NCBI GenBank assembly: GCA_943787605.1
Contig: CALSNB010000001.1
Span: 1,850,623-1,914,622 of the forward strand
DNA length: 64,000 nt
Source of the DNA: GCA-2697345 sp002697345
GTDB taxonomy: Bacteria > Pseudomonadota > Alphaproteobacteria > Rhodobacterales > Rhodobacteraceae
Reading direction: 5' to 3'
Part shown: positions 44,148 through 53,492 of the stretch, in pieces
Layout of the letters: every line of letters begins with the position of its first letter
Numbering within the stretch: the stretch's first letter is position 1
The notes under the pieces: generated by a model
Databases searched by the model: none
Seen by the model: only the letters and a program-made list of their open reading frames with translations
What the model was told of the DNA's origin: nothing
Made by a program: the position numbers and the translations under genes

Positions 44148-44534
44148 GTGACTTACGAGTATGACGATCAAAATGTTTTTGCAAAAATCTTACGAAATGA
44201 GATACCAAATTCTACTATTCTAAGCACTGAATTTAGTTTGGCTTTTAAAGATGTGGCTCCCCAAGTCCCTGAACATATTTTGGTAATTCCAAGAGGGCCT
44301 TACGTGTGTTTTGATCATTTTGTTATGGAGGCGTCTGATAATGAAATTATCGATTTTAATAAAGTAGTTGCCAAAATTTGTGTATCATTGGGACTATCAC
44401 CGGGTAATGGAGGTAATGGGTATCGTTTAATCTCTAACTCTGGTAGATTTGGAGTCCAGGAGGTTCCACACTATCATTTGCATATTCTTGGAGGGCAACC
44501 TTTGGGTCGAATGTTGCAAAGGCCCACTTCCTAA
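44148..44534 (+). CDS. HIT/HINT-family nucleotide-binding protein
   Basis: A 128-residue member of the histidine triad superfamily with the closing HYHLHILGG motif, whose His residues bind and cleave nucleoside phosphoramidates, and the earlier FAKILRNEIPNS, a typical HINT N-terminus. It starts at GTG 44148, seven bases after AAAAGGG. It lies between the adenosine-kinase-like gene and the zinc-finger/polA pair. A nucleotide-scavenging link with the kinase is possible but only inferred from position. Confidence 0.9.
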   Translation: MTYEYDDQNVFAKILRNEIPNSTILSTEFSLAFKDVAPQVPEHILVIPRGPYVCFDHFVMEASDNEIIDFNKVVAKICVSLGLSPGNGGNGYRLISNSGRFGVQEVPHYHLHILGGQPLGRMLQRPTS

Positions 44535-44583
44535 AGCGCAACTAAGATATTTATAATATTACAAGTTAAATAAAGGATTTAAA

Positions 44584-44763
44584 ATGGTAACTGACCCACC
44601 AGAAACAGAAATTGTAGATAAATATCGTGTTCTTTGTGACGGCGGTGACGGTGCTCTGGGGCATCCAAGGGTGTGGCTACAAATTGCAAAAGAAAAAGGA
44701 TGGGTAGAATGCCCATATTGCGACAAGAAAATAATTCACAAATCTTATGAGCAAAAGATTTAA
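44584..44763 (+). CDS. CHCC zinc-finger protein, complex I NDUFS6-like
   Basis: A 59-residue protein with a good ribosome site (AAGGA). It contains the four zinc ligands in the zf-CHCC order: C18 (VLCDGGDGALGHP), H27, then C43 and C46 (WVECPYCDKK). This is the domain of the mitochondrial complex I subunit NDUFS6, and small proteins of this kind are encoded directly before polA in Rhodobacterales. It probably binds zinc at the complex I peripheral arm. The polA start follows its stop by only 2 bases. It pairs functionally with the NDUFS4-like gene at 7378. Confidence 0.88.
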   Translation: MVTDPPETEIVDKYRVLCDGGDGALGHPRVWLQIAKEKGWVECPYCDKKIIHKSYEQKI

Positions 44764-44765
44764 GG

Positions 44766-47555
44766 ATGAGCTTTGGTAAAGGTCATCATCTACACTTAAT
44801 TGATGGGTCAGCTTTTATTTTTCGTGCTTATCATGCACTGCCACCATTAACACGTAAGTCTGACGGACTTCCAATAGGAGCGGTAAGTGGATTCTGTAAT
44901 ATGCTTCAAAGGTATATTGAAGGTAATACTGGTGCGAATGCTCCAACACATATTGCTGTAATTTTTGATAAGGGAAGTCATACTTTTCGAAATGATATTT
45001 ATGACAAATACAAGGCTAATCGTGAGGCAATGCCTGAAGATTTAAGACCTCAGATGCCCTTAACTCGACTGGCCACTGCGGCTTTTAATATAGCTTGTGA
45101 GGAGATGGTTGGATATGAAGCTGACGATATTATAGCTACCTTAGCTCTTCAAGCAAGATCCCTTGGAGGGAAATGCACTATTATATCGAGCGATAAAGAT
45201 TTGATGCAGTTGGTTGGGGATGGTGTTGAGATGTTTGATGCCATGAAAAATAAGACTATCGATAGAGATGGAGTTTTTGAGAAATTTGGAGTTTTTCCAG
45301 AGAAGGTAATAGATGTGCAAGCTCTAGCTGGGGACTCTACTGATAACGTTCCTGGAGCCCCCGGGATTGGTGTAAAGACTGCAGCCTTATTAATTAATGA
45401 GTTTGGAGACTTAGAAACCCTATTAGAGCGAGCAGGAGAGATTAAGCAACCAAAACGACGTGAAGCTCTTATTGATTTTGCAGAACAAATCAAACTATCC
45501 AAGCGTTTGGTAGAGTTGGATATCTCTACACCTATTGGCTTCACCATAGACGACTTGGAGGTTCGAGAACCTGACCCAGAAAAGCTTATAAAATTTCTTC
45601 ATGAGATGGAGTTTCGTACATTAACGAATAGAATAGCCACAAAGTTTAAGATTAGACAACCTGAGGTTGATAAAAATCTCTCCGAGCTTTTACCAGAACA
45701 TATGGGACTAAATGATTTTAATGATGTCTTATACGAACATATCACCGAGATAGACACTTTAAAGAAATGGATATCCAATATCTATGAGATTGGTTGCGTG
45801 GCAATTGATACTGAAACCACCTCTTTAAATGAAATGATGGCTGAGTTGGTTGGGATATCATTGTGTATTAAACCTGGCCATGCATGTTACATCCCCTTGT
45901 CTCATATAGAAAATAATAATGATTTATTTGGAGCAGAGGTATTGGTTGATGGTCAGCTCGATTTTGAGACTACACTAAATTTACTAAGGCCTGTTCTTGA
46001 AGATGAAAGTATTCTTAAAATAGGTCAAAATATGAAATACGATGCAAAAATTTTATATTTGTTAGGTATTAATATTTCCCCAATTGATGACACGATGTTG
46101 TTAAGCTATTCATTAAATGCAGGACTGCATAATCACTCTATGGATAGTTTAAGTGAACGGTATCTAAATTATAAGCCAGTCCCAATCAAATCACTGTTAG
46201 GGACCGGAAAGGCAGTAATTACTTTTGATCGAGTGAAAATATCTGAGGCGGTTAAATACGCTTCAGAGGATGCAGATATAACAATGAGGCTATGGTGCTT
46301 GTTCAAATCTGAACTTCATAAAAAACGTGTTACGAATATTTATGAAAGTTTAGAAAGACCATTAGTTCCAATCTTGGCTAATATGGAATTAACTGGAGTA
46401 AAGGTTGACCGAGATATCTTGAGTAGAATGTCAAACTCATTTGCTCAAAAAATGGCTAGTTTAGAATATGAAATTCATGAGTTAGCAGGGGAAACATTTA
46501 ACCTTGGGTCGCCAAAGCAACTTGGTGAAATTCTTTTTGAAAAAATGAAATTTTCAGGTGGAACAAAAGGTAAGACAGGCGCTTACAGTACTGGGGCAGA
46601 TATTTTGGAAGACCTTTCGACTGAACACGCTTTGCCAGGGCTTGTTTTGGATTGGCGTCAATTGGCAAAACTGAAATCCACTTATACGGATGCGCTTCAA
46701 GAACATATAAATATAGATACTGGGAGAGTTCATACTTCCTATCTAATTTCGGGTACAAATACTGGTCGCTTTTCTTCAAGTGACCCAAATCTACAAAATA
46801 TTCCAATACGGTCTGATGAAGGACGAAAGATTAGAGAGGCATTTATTGCCGAACCAGGCTTTAAACTTGTTAGCCTTGATTATAGTCAAATAGAGTTAAG
46901 AGTTTTGGCAGAAATTGCAGGTATAGATGAACTTAAAAAAGCTTTTATGGATGGTGTGGATATCCATGCACTTACAGCATCTGAGATGTTTGATGTTCCG
47001 TTAGAAGGAATGGATCCCTCTATAAGGCGTCAAGCGAAAGCAATCAACTTTGGTGTAATATATGGAATATCTGGCTTCGGTTTGGCAAGAAACCTTAGGA
47101 TTCCACGAGCAAAAGCTCAAGCATTTATCGACCGGTACTTTGAAAGGTTTCCTGGTATTAAGGTTTATATGGATCAGACCAAAGAGTTTGCAAAGGAGAA
47201 TGGCTATGTACAGACTTTATTTGGCAGAAGAATAAATACACCTAATATTAATGTTAAGGGACCTCATTCAGGTTTTGCATGGAGAGCGGCTATCAATGCA
47301 CCTATTCAGGGAACGGCGGCAGATATAATACGTAGGGCAATGATAAGAATGCCTAATGCAATAAAGGATTTACCAGCTAAAATGCTACTTCAGGTCCATG
47401 ATGAGTTAATTTTCGAAGTGGCTGATGATGCAATTGATAAAACAATATCTATAGTAAAATCTGTTATGGAAAAGGCAGGTGAGCCCACTGTTAAGATGAC
47501 AGTTCCATTAACCGTAGAGGCAGGTGTTGGGCAGAGTTGGGCAGAAGCTCATTAA
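44766..47555 (+). CDS. polA: DNA polymerase I
   Basis: A 929-residue repair and gap-filling polymerase with three domains: the 5'-3' exonuclease (HLIDGSAFIFRAYHALP; SSDKDLMQLV; GDSTDNVPG), the 3'-5' proofreading exonuclease with intact Exo I (AIDTETTSL), Exo II (GQNMKYDAKIL) and Exo III (YASEDADITMRL), and the polymerase domain with motif A (LDYSQIELR), the O-helix (RRQAKAINFGVIYG) and motif C (VHDELIFE). All catalytic carboxylates are visible. The gene begins two bases after the zinc-finger gene, so the two are coupled. It ends 3 bp from the convergent DUF1285 gene. Confidence 0.97.
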   Translation: MSFGKGHHLHLIDGSAFIFRAYHALPPLTRKSDGLPIGAVSGFCNMLQRYIEGNTGANAPTHIAVIFDKGSHTFRNDIYDKYKANREAMPEDLRPQMPLTRLATAAFNIACEEMVGYEADDIIATLALQARSLGGKCTIISSDKDLMQLVGDGVEMFDAMKNKTIDRDGVFEKFGVFPEKVIDVQALAGDSTDNVPGAPGIGVKTAALLINEFGDLETLLERAGEIKQPKRREALIDFAEQIKLSKRLVELDISTPIGFTIDDLEVREPDPEKLIKFLHEMEFRTLTNRIATKFKIRQPEVDKNLSELLPEHMGLNDFNDVLYEHITEIDTLKKWISNIYEIGCVAIDTETTSLNEMMAELVGISLCIKPGHACYIPLSHIENNNDLFGAEVLVDGQLDFETTLNLLRPVLEDESILKIGQNMKYDAKILYLLGINISPIDDTMLLSYSLNAGLHNHSMDSLSERYLNYKPVPIKSLLGTGKAVITFDRVKISEAVKYASEDADITMRLWCLFKSELHKKRVTNIYESLERPLVPILANMELTGVKVDRDILSRMSNSFAQKMASLEYEIHELAGETFNLGSPKQLGEILFEKMKFSGGTKGKTGAYSTGADILEDLSTEHALPGLVLDWRQLAKLKSTYTDALQEHINIDTGRVHTSYLISGTNTGRFSSSDPNLQNIPIRSDEGRKIREAFIAEPGFKLVSLDYSQIELRVLAEIAGIDELKKAFMDGVDIHALTASEMFDVPLEGMDPSIRRQAKAINFGVIYGISGFGLARNLRIPRAKAQAFIDRYFERFPGIKVYMDQTKEFAKENGYVQTLFGRRINTPNINVKGPHSGFAWRAAINAPIQGTAADIIRRAMIRMPNAIKDLPAKMLLQVHDELIFEVADDAIDKTISIVKSVMEKAGEPTVKMTVPLTVEAGVGQSWAEAH

Positions 47556-47558
47556 TTC

Positions 47559-48158
47559 TTACTCTAACTCATCTGATAGAATAAGAGGAAAAAACTTATT
47601 ACTTGACCAAACACCAAACCAATTTTGATTTTCTATCTCGGTATGGGAACCTATATCAGCCAGACGATAGAAACTTTTTCGATCTATTAGGGCTTCCAAA
47701 TTTTTTCTAACCAATATGTATGGAGAGGGTTCTTTAGTTTCTTGGTTTATGCTGATCCATATTGGGTTTAACGGTCCAGCAATAATTTCGTCTCCTACTT
47801 GGGTCTCAAAAACTAGAACGTTTGATCCACCTTGATTTTGTTGATTAAAATCAACGGCAACAAAGGGTGCATCATCTACGGTAATTCCCACTTTTTCTAC
47901 AGGGGTGACCAGAAAATACTTATCTTCTTCTTTTTTAAGAATTGATGAGAATAGCTTAACAAGTTCTGGTCTACCAATAGGTGTGCCAAGGTAAAACCAG
48001 GTTCCATCCCTAGCTATACGGATATCTAAGTTTCCACAAAAAGGAGGATTCCATTTCTCAACGGGTGGTATACGGTTTTTTGGTAGGCTTTTAATACTGT
48101 CAACTATTGAAGTTGCAGAAAGGCCATTTTCATTTTTTTCTGTTGAGTTTTTTACCAT
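47559..48158 (-). CDS. DUF1285 family protein
   Basis: A 199-residue cytosolic protein with the hallmarks of DUF1285: PPVEKWNPPFCGNLDIRIARDGTWFYLGTPIGRPELVKLFS near the N-terminus, YFLVTPVEKVGITVDDAPF in the middle, and a C-terminal RKNLEALIDRKSFYRL. It consists of two small beta-rich domains in known structures and has no established function. It is conserved in Alphaproteobacteria. It converges on polA and is transcribed alone; the 250 bp upstream are shared with the downstream end of the lldD-like gene. Confidence 0.85.
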   Translation of the reverse strand: MVKNSTEKNENGLSATSIVDSIKSLPKNRIPPVEKWNPPFCGNLDIRIARDGTWFYLGTPIGRPELVKLFSSILKKEEDKYFLVTPVEKVGITVDDAPFVAVDFNQQNQGGSNVLVFETQVGDEIIAGPLNPIWISINQETKEPSPYILVRKNLEALIDRKSFYRLADIGSHTEIENQNWFGVWSSNKFFPLILSDELE

Positions 48159-48263
48159 AAGACTTTTTTAAATTTTAAGATCAACCGGTTTCAGTGAATG
48201 CCTGATCAGAGTACTTTAGTAAAGTAATACTGTTATAAGTTATAAAACTTTAATAATTTAACA

Positions 48264-49412
48264 TTAACGAAACCTTAGGTTAGATCGATTAAGCTGATCT
48301 ACAGATGTACATCCCATAAGTTTCATGTCTCGCTCTAATTCAGACCGATATTGGCCTAAAGCTCGTTCTACACCTACCTGTCCTGCTGCGGCCAGTGCAT
48401 AAAGATATAGCCTTCCGCCAGAACATGCTTTAGCTCCGATAGACAACGCTTTTAGAACATGAGTGCCTCGTTGAATACCACCTTCACAAATCACATCAAT
48501 TTTATCACCAACAGCATCAACTATTTCAGCTAACTGGTCAAAGGGTGCTCGGGAACCATCTAGTTGGCGGCCACCGTGGTTTGACACCATAATCCCAGTA
48601 CAGCCAATATCAACAGCCCTTTTCGCATCTTCGACACTCATAATACCTTTTAATGCAAAATGCCCTCCCCATTGAGAACATAGTTTTTCAGCATCGTTCC
48701 AGTTCATCGATTGGTCTAGCATATTAGAAAAATATGATCCTATTGATGTCGTCGCATTAGTTCCAGCTGCTACGTAATCTTGCAGATGTGGTAATTCAAA
48801 TTTAGCTTTGGTTAAAAAATTTATACCCCATTTTGGTTTAAGAATAAAGCTTAGCATACTGGCAGGAGTTAGTTTAGGAGGTATACTGAAACCAGTTCTA
48901 AGATCACGCTCACGATTCCCTCCAGTAATAGTATCTACTGTAAGTGCTAGGACATCAAATTTTGATTCTTTAGCTCTCTCAATCATACTATCGTTTAGCC
49001 CACGATCTTTATGAAAATAAAATTGAAACATTTTGGGAGTGTTTATTAACTCGCTTATTTCCTCAACGCTTACTGTGCCTAAAGACGACACACCAAACAT
49101 AGTTCCATATTTTTCAGCAGCTTTTGCTACAGCACGTTCTCCGTCGTGATGGAATAATCGTTGGACAGCCGTAGGAGCACAAAAGAGCGGCATATCAATT
49201 TTTTTTCCAAAAATGGTTGTTGAAAGATCAACTTTTTCAACACCAGCTAATACGTTTGGTATTAAGTCTACATCATCATATGCAGAGGTATTTCTTTTGT
49301 AAGTGATCTCATCATCTGCTGCGCCATCAATATAGTGGAAAATTGGTGCAGGTAGTCTCTTTTTTGCTAACTTTCGAAAATCTTTAAAATTATGGCAATT
49401 TGATAGTCTCAT
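48264..49412 (-). CDS. FMN-dependent alpha-hydroxy-acid oxidase/dehydrogenase (LldD family)
   Basis: A 382-residue TIM-barrel flavoprotein that oxidises L-lactate, glycolate or a related 2-hydroxyacid to the 2-oxoacid. The FMN and substrate residues are present: PLFCAPTAVQRLFHHDGE, the active-site His in SNHGGRQLDGSRAP, and RGTHVLKALSIGAKACSGGR, which binds the FMN phosphate. The start is ATG 49412 with AAAGGA six bases upstream; the frame is open to 49445 without a ribosome site. Haloacid dehalogenase elsewhere in the window would produce such 2-hydroxyacids, but the two genes are not linked. Confidence 0.88.
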   Translation of the reverse strand: MRLSNCHNFKDFRKLAKKRLPAPIFHYIDGAADDEITYKRNTSAYDDVDLIPNVLAGVEKVDLSTTIFGKKIDMPLFCAPTAVQRLFHHDGERAVAKAAEKYGTMFGVSSLGTVSVEEISELINTPKMFQFYFHKDRGLNDSMIERAKESKFDVLALTVDTITGGNRERDLRTGFSIPPKLTPASMLSFILKPKWGINFLTKAKFELPHLQDYVAAGTNATTSIGSYFSNMLDQSMNWNDAEKLCSQWGGHFALKGIMSVEDAKRAVDIGCTGIMVSNHGGRQLDGSRAPFDQLAEIVDAVGDKIDVICEGGIQRGTHVLKALSIGAKACSGGRLYLYALAAAGQVGVERALGQYRSELERDMKLMGCTSVDQLNRSNLRFR

Positions 49413-49601
49413 AAAATGTCCTTTATGAATTTTAAACCCAGACATATCCCAATATAGTAATTACCTCCTTATTCAATCAAAATGGGATAGGTCAATCTTA
49501 AAAGTGATAAAATTAAAAAATTAGGAACGTAAAAACCCGAACAATTGCAAGAGATGCAGTTCTAGGTTAAGTGCTACTAATTAGATGATTCAAGGTTTTA
49601 A

Positions 49602-50924
49602 ATGGTAGATATAAAAAAAGTCTTTGTTAAGACATACGGTTGCCAAATGAACGTTTATGATAGTGAACGAATGATCGAAAGTTTTCAGGGCAAAGGTTAT
49701 ACTCAAACAGATAATATTAACCAGGCAGATATGATATTACTTAATACATGTCATATACGCGAAAAAGCCGCAGAAAAGGTTTACTCAGAACTAGGGCGTT
49801 TAAAAACTTTAAAAGCCGAAAACCCAAATTTAAAGATTGGTGTTGCAGGTTGTGTGGCGCAAGCAGAAGGCCAAGAGATAATAAATAGACAACCAATTGT
49901 TGATCTGGTTGTTGGTCCACAAGCATATCATAGATTACCTTCATTAATAGATAAGGTGCATGAAAATAAAAAAGCTTTAGACACCGATTTTCCCGTTGAA
50001 GATAAGTTTTTACATTTACCAAAACGACCATTGTCTAAGCGTGGGCCATCGGCTTTCTTAACAGTGCAAGAAGGTTGTGATAAATTTTGTTCATTCTGCG
50101 TTGTGCCCTATACCCGTGGGGTTGAGGTTAGTAGGGATCCAACTAGAGTAGTAAAAGAAGCAAAAGAGCTTGTTAGTAGAGGCGTAAGGGAGGTTACTCT
50201 TTTAGGTCAAAATGTTAACGCTTACCATGGAGAGTTTGAAGGTCATAGCTGGAGTCTGACACGTCTGATAGAAGAATTATCAACAATTCAAGATTTATTG
50301 CGTATTAGGTTCACCACTTCGCACCCTAATGATATGGACGAAGAGTTGATAAGTGCTTTTGGAACCCATGAAAAATTAATGCCTTATCTTCATTTGCCTG
50401 TGCAATCTGGATCTGATCGAATATTAAAGGCAATGAACCGAAAACATACATCAAAGAGTTATAAACAGATTATTAAATCACTTCGATCTATTAGGCCAGA
50501 CCTCCTTTTGTCAGGAGATTTTATAGTAGGTTTTCCTGGAGAAACTGATTTGGATTTTCAAGAGACACTTGATCTAGTGCGTGAGGTTAAGTTCGGGCAG
50601 GCCTACTCTTTTAGATACTCCGCACGGCCAGGAACACCTGCTGCTGAAAAAGATGCAGTCCCTAAAGAAATTGCGGTTGAGCGGTTGCATAAGTTACAGG
50701 CTCTATTAACGATTCAGCAAAAAGAAGTTCAAAGTAACATGGTGGGTAAAACACTTTCTGTATTATTCGAAAAGCCTGGTCGAAAAGTAGGGCAACTTAT
50801 AGGAAAATCTGAGTATTTACATGCTGTGCATGTGGTAGCTCCAACGGAGTTTATTGGAACGGTCAAATCAGTAAAAGTTGTTGAAAGTTTAACAAATTCT
50901 CTTTCTGGCGAGTTACTCATTTGA
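49602..50924 (+). CDS. miaB: tRNA-2-methylthio-N6-isopentenyladenosine37 synthase
   Basis: Radical-SAM methylthiotransferase acting on A37 of tRNAs that read UNN codons. The 440-residue protein has the three UPF0004-domain cysteines (C14, C50, C84) for the auxiliary Fe-S cluster, the radical-SAM CxxxCxxC at C159, C163, C166, and a C-terminal TRAM domain. It opens the conserved run miaB-phoH-ybeY-corC-lnt-metK-trmB, all on the plus strand. Confidence 0.97.
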   Translation: MVDIKKVFVKTYGCQMNVYDSERMIESFQGKGYTQTDNINQADMILLNTCHIREKAAEKVYSELGRLKTLKAENPNLKIGVAGCVAQAEGQEIINRQPIVDLVVGPQAYHRLPSLIDKVHENKKALDTDFPVEDKFLHLPKRPLSKRGPSAFLTVQEGCDKFCSFCVVPYTRGVEVSRDPTRVVKEAKELVSRGVREVTLLGQNVNAYHGEFEGHSWSLTRLIEELSTIQDLLRIRFTTSHPNDMDEELISAFGTHEKLMPYLHLPVQSGSDRILKAMNRKHTSKSYKQIIKSLRSIRPDLLLSGDFIVGFPGETDLDFQETLDLVREVKFGQAYSFRYSARPGTPAAEKDAVPKEIAVERLHKLQALLTIQQKEVQSNMVGKTLSVLFEKPGRKVGQLIGKSEYLHAVHVVAPTEFIGTVKSVKVVESLTNSLSGELLI

Positions 50925-51049
50925 ATTACCTGCCTTGATTTTAGAAACATTTGGGATAACATCTTTTTTGTCTTCTATAAAAAGGAGGCAAGGTTTGCTT
51001 CATTTTATTGTGAGCCTGAAGTATTTGAACCTAATCTAAGGAGTGATAA

Positions 51050-52060
51050 TTGAAGATTAATTCTTTGAAGCAATTAAAAAATGGTAAGGCGGGTGATCAA
51101 CTTTCTCTCGAATTTTCGGACAACAGACTACTTATAGATTTATGTGGAGAATTTGATCAAAATATATCTAAAATTGAGTCTGCTTTATCAGTCGACATTA
51201 TTAGGAAAGGTAATCAGCTTTTTGTTGTAGGAGAGTCCAAAGAAGAGGCTGCTCGGGTTCTAAAAGGTTTTTATTTACGTTTGGAAGAAAAAAAAGGCTT
51301 AGACTCGTTTGATATCGAGACAGAGTTACATATGCTTAATAGTACTGGGCAAAAAAAATTAGAAGATAATAGTGGAACAAAAACGATAGCAGAAGGTGGT
51401 TTTGGAGTTAAGACGCGAAAGAAGCTAGTTGTTCCCCGCACGCAGGCACAAAAAAATTATGTAATGGCCTTGTTCGAAAACGATTTGGTATTTGGTATCG
51501 GCCCTGCTGGAACAGGGAAAACATATTTAGCGGTAGCCGTTGGGGTCAATATGCTCATGGCAGGAAAGGTAGATAAAATTATACTAAGTAGGCCAGCAGT
51601 AGAAGCTGGAGAGCGATTGGGATTTTTGCCGGGAGACATGAAGGATAAAGTAGACCCGTTTATGCAACCACTTTATGATGCTTTAAACGACTTTCTTCCC
51701 GGGAAGCAGACCTCTAAGTTAATAGAGGACAAGAAGATAGAAATAGCGCCACTTGCATTTATGCGGGGTAGAACTTTAACCAATGCATTTGTAGTTTTAG
51801 ATGAAGCCCAAAATGCAACAACCATGCAAATGAAAATGTTTTTAACGCGACTTGGTCAAGGTTCTAGAATGGTGGTTACTGGTGATCGGACACAAATTGA
51901 TCTTCCACGAGGAACAAAATCTGGATTATGGGAGGCGGAAGAGCTTTTGAAAAAACTTACAGATGTTGCTTTCAGATACTTTACATCAAGAGATGTTGTT
52001 CGACATAGTTTGGTAGCTAAAATCATAGAAGCATATGAAGAAGTAAATGGCAAAGGTTGA
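51050..52060 (+). CDS. phoH: PhoH-like ATPase
   Basis: A 336-residue protein with an N-terminal KH-like RNA-binding segment and a C-terminal P-loop ATPase: Walker A GPAGTGKT (residues 151-158) and Walker B FVVLDEAQN, with RPAVEAGERLGFLPGD between them. PhoH/YbeZ works with YbeY in RNA metabolism and 16S rRNA maturation. The start codon is TTG 51050, six bases after AAGGAG, and no ATG gives a family-like N-terminus. The 3' end overlaps ybeY by 14 bp, so translation is coupled. Confidence 0.95.
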   Translation: MKINSLKQLKNGKAGDQLSLEFSDNRLLIDLCGEFDQNISKIESALSVDIIRKGNQLFVVGESKEEAARVLKGFYLRLEEKKGLDSFDIETELHMLNSTGQKKLEDNSGTKTIAEGGFGVKTRKKLVVPRTQAQKNYVMALFENDLVFGIGPAGTGKTYLAVAVGVNMLMAGKVDKIILSRPAVEAGERLGFLPGDMKDKVDPFMQPLYDALNDFLPGKQTSKLIEDKKIEIAPLAFMRGRTLTNAFVVLDEAQNATTMQMKMFLTRLGQGSRMVVTGDRTQIDLPRGTKSGLWEAEELLKKLTDVAFRYFTSRDVVRHSLVAKIIEAYEEVNGKG

Positions 52061-52544
52061 AGTTTCTATTGAAGAGGAGGGCTGGAACAGTCTGAGCTTT
52101 ATAAAAATAATAGAAAGGGCCTGTTCAGCAACTTTAGAACAATTAGAAATTGACAGCCGCTTTCAGATCAGTGTGTTGGGGTGTAGTGACGGTCGAATTG
52201 CTACTTTAAATTCAAAGTTTAGGAATAAAGAAGAAGTCACTAATGTGTTAAGCTGGCCTGCTGAGGAAAGGTCAGCTCGAAAACCAGGCATATTACCGCC
52301 AAAACCAAAATTTTTAGAAAAACATGAAAATGAGTTGGGGGATCTAGCATTTGCTTACAATTTTTGTGTTGAAGAGGCAAAGCTTATTGGTCGAATGCCC
52401 GCTGATCACTTAACACATTTAGCTGTCCATGGCACTATGCATTTACTTGGCTTTGATCATATTTTGGAGAAAGATGCAGTATTAATGGAAGGTATTGAGA
52501 TCCGCATACTAAAAAAACTAGGTATTGAAGACCCATACAAATAA
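52047..52544 (+). CDS. ybeY: endoribonuclease YbeY (rRNA maturation factor)
   Basis: A single-strand endoribonuclease for 16S rRNA 3'-end processing and 70S quality control. The 165-residue protein has the zinc-binding H-x3-H-x5-H motif, H128, H132 and H138, in VHGTMHLLGFDH, preceded by the conserved GDLAFAYNF. It overlaps phoH by 14 bp, and the corC start follows 37 bp after its stop. Confidence 0.96.
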   Translation: MAKVEVSIEEEGWNSLSFIKIIERACSATLEQLEIDSRFQISVLGCSDGRIATLNSKFRNKEEVTNVLSWPAEERSARKPGILPPKPKFLEKHENELGDLAFAYNFCVEEAKLIGRMPADHLTHLAVHGTMHLLGFDHILEKDAVLMEGIEIRILKKLGIEDPYK

Positions 52545-52581
52545 GAATATCATATTTAACATTACTTTTGGAAAAGGGAAA

Positions 52582-53457
52582 ATGGGCGATAATAAAGAAG
52601 GTTCGTCGACCGCGGCGCATAGCGCGCGTGCCAGTCAGACAAATAATCACCACGAACAAACCAGTCGTGTAATGGAGTTACTCTATAAAATTTTTCGAAG
52701 AGTTAGGGTCTTTTCTAAGACTGCTGCAGTTACTCCTGGTCTGGAAGTTCCGTTATCTAACCTGGATGTTCGAAATTTAAGTTTAAAGCATGTAGAGGAT
52801 GTGGCAATACCTCGTGCAGAAATTGTCTCTATACCTGTTGATGTAAGTTTAAATGAAGTGGTAAAAGTTTTTAGAGATAGTGGCTTAACCAGGTTACCTG
52901 TGTTTAAAGATACGTTGGATAACCCAGTAGGTTTGTTGCATTTAAAGGACTTATCTTTAAAATATGGCTTTAACGGAGCATCAAAAGAATTCAATATAAA
53001 AGCGATGGTTAGACCAGTTTTGTTCGTGCCTCCCTCAATGACAATCGGTGTTTTATTGTCAAAAATGCAAGCAGAGAGAAAACATTTAGCCTTGGTGATA
53101 GACGAGTATGGCGGTGTTGATGGTCTTGTGACAATCGAGGATTTGATTGAACAAGTGGTGGGAGAAATTGAGGATGAACATGATATCGAAGAGGTAGAAT
53201 TGTGGAAGTTAGAAAAACCGGGGCATTATGTTGTTCAAGCTAGAGCACCTTTAGAAGAATTTGAGGAAGAAATCGGTCTAAGGTTATCTGACGATGAAAT
53301 GGATGATGAAATTGATACTTTGGGGGGTTTAGTGTTTGTACTGATAGGTCGGGTGCCAGCAAGGTATGAAATTGTAAAACATCCCTCTGGTGCGGAATTT
53401 ATAATCTTAGATGCAGATCCCAGGCGTATAAAACGAATTAGAGTTATAATGCCATAG
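52582..53457 (+). CDS. corC: hemolysin/CorC family CBS-domain protein
   Basis: A 291-residue cytosolic protein with a CBS pair (DVAIPRAEIVSIPVDVSLNE and MVRPVLFVPPSMTIGVLL; the second carries DEYGGVDGLVTIEDL) and a C-terminal transporter-associated domain (DDEIDTLGGLVFVLIGRVP). CorC-like proteins are linked to magnesium/cobalt efflux and appear in this position between ybeY and lnt in many Proteobacteria. The start is placed at ATG 52582, with AAAAGGGA upstream; the open frame reaches 52525 by overlapping ybeY. Confidence 0.92.
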   Translation: MGDNKEGSSTAAHSARASQTNNHHEQTSRVMELLYKIFRRVRVFSKTAAVTPGLEVPLSNLDVRNLSLKHVEDVAIPRAEIVSIPVDVSLNEVVKVFRDSGLTRLPVFKDTLDNPVGLLHLKDLSLKYGFNGASKEFNIKAMVRPVLFVPPSMTIGVLLSKMQAERKHLALVIDEYGGVDGLVTIEDLIEQVVGEIEDEHDIEEVELWKLEKPGHYVVQARAPLEEFEEEIGLRLSDDEMDDEIDTLGGLVFVLIGRVPARYEIVKHPSGAEFIILDADPRRIKRIRVIMP

Positions 53458-53492
53458 GTAGATTAACTAAAATTACTTTTGACAAAAAAGTT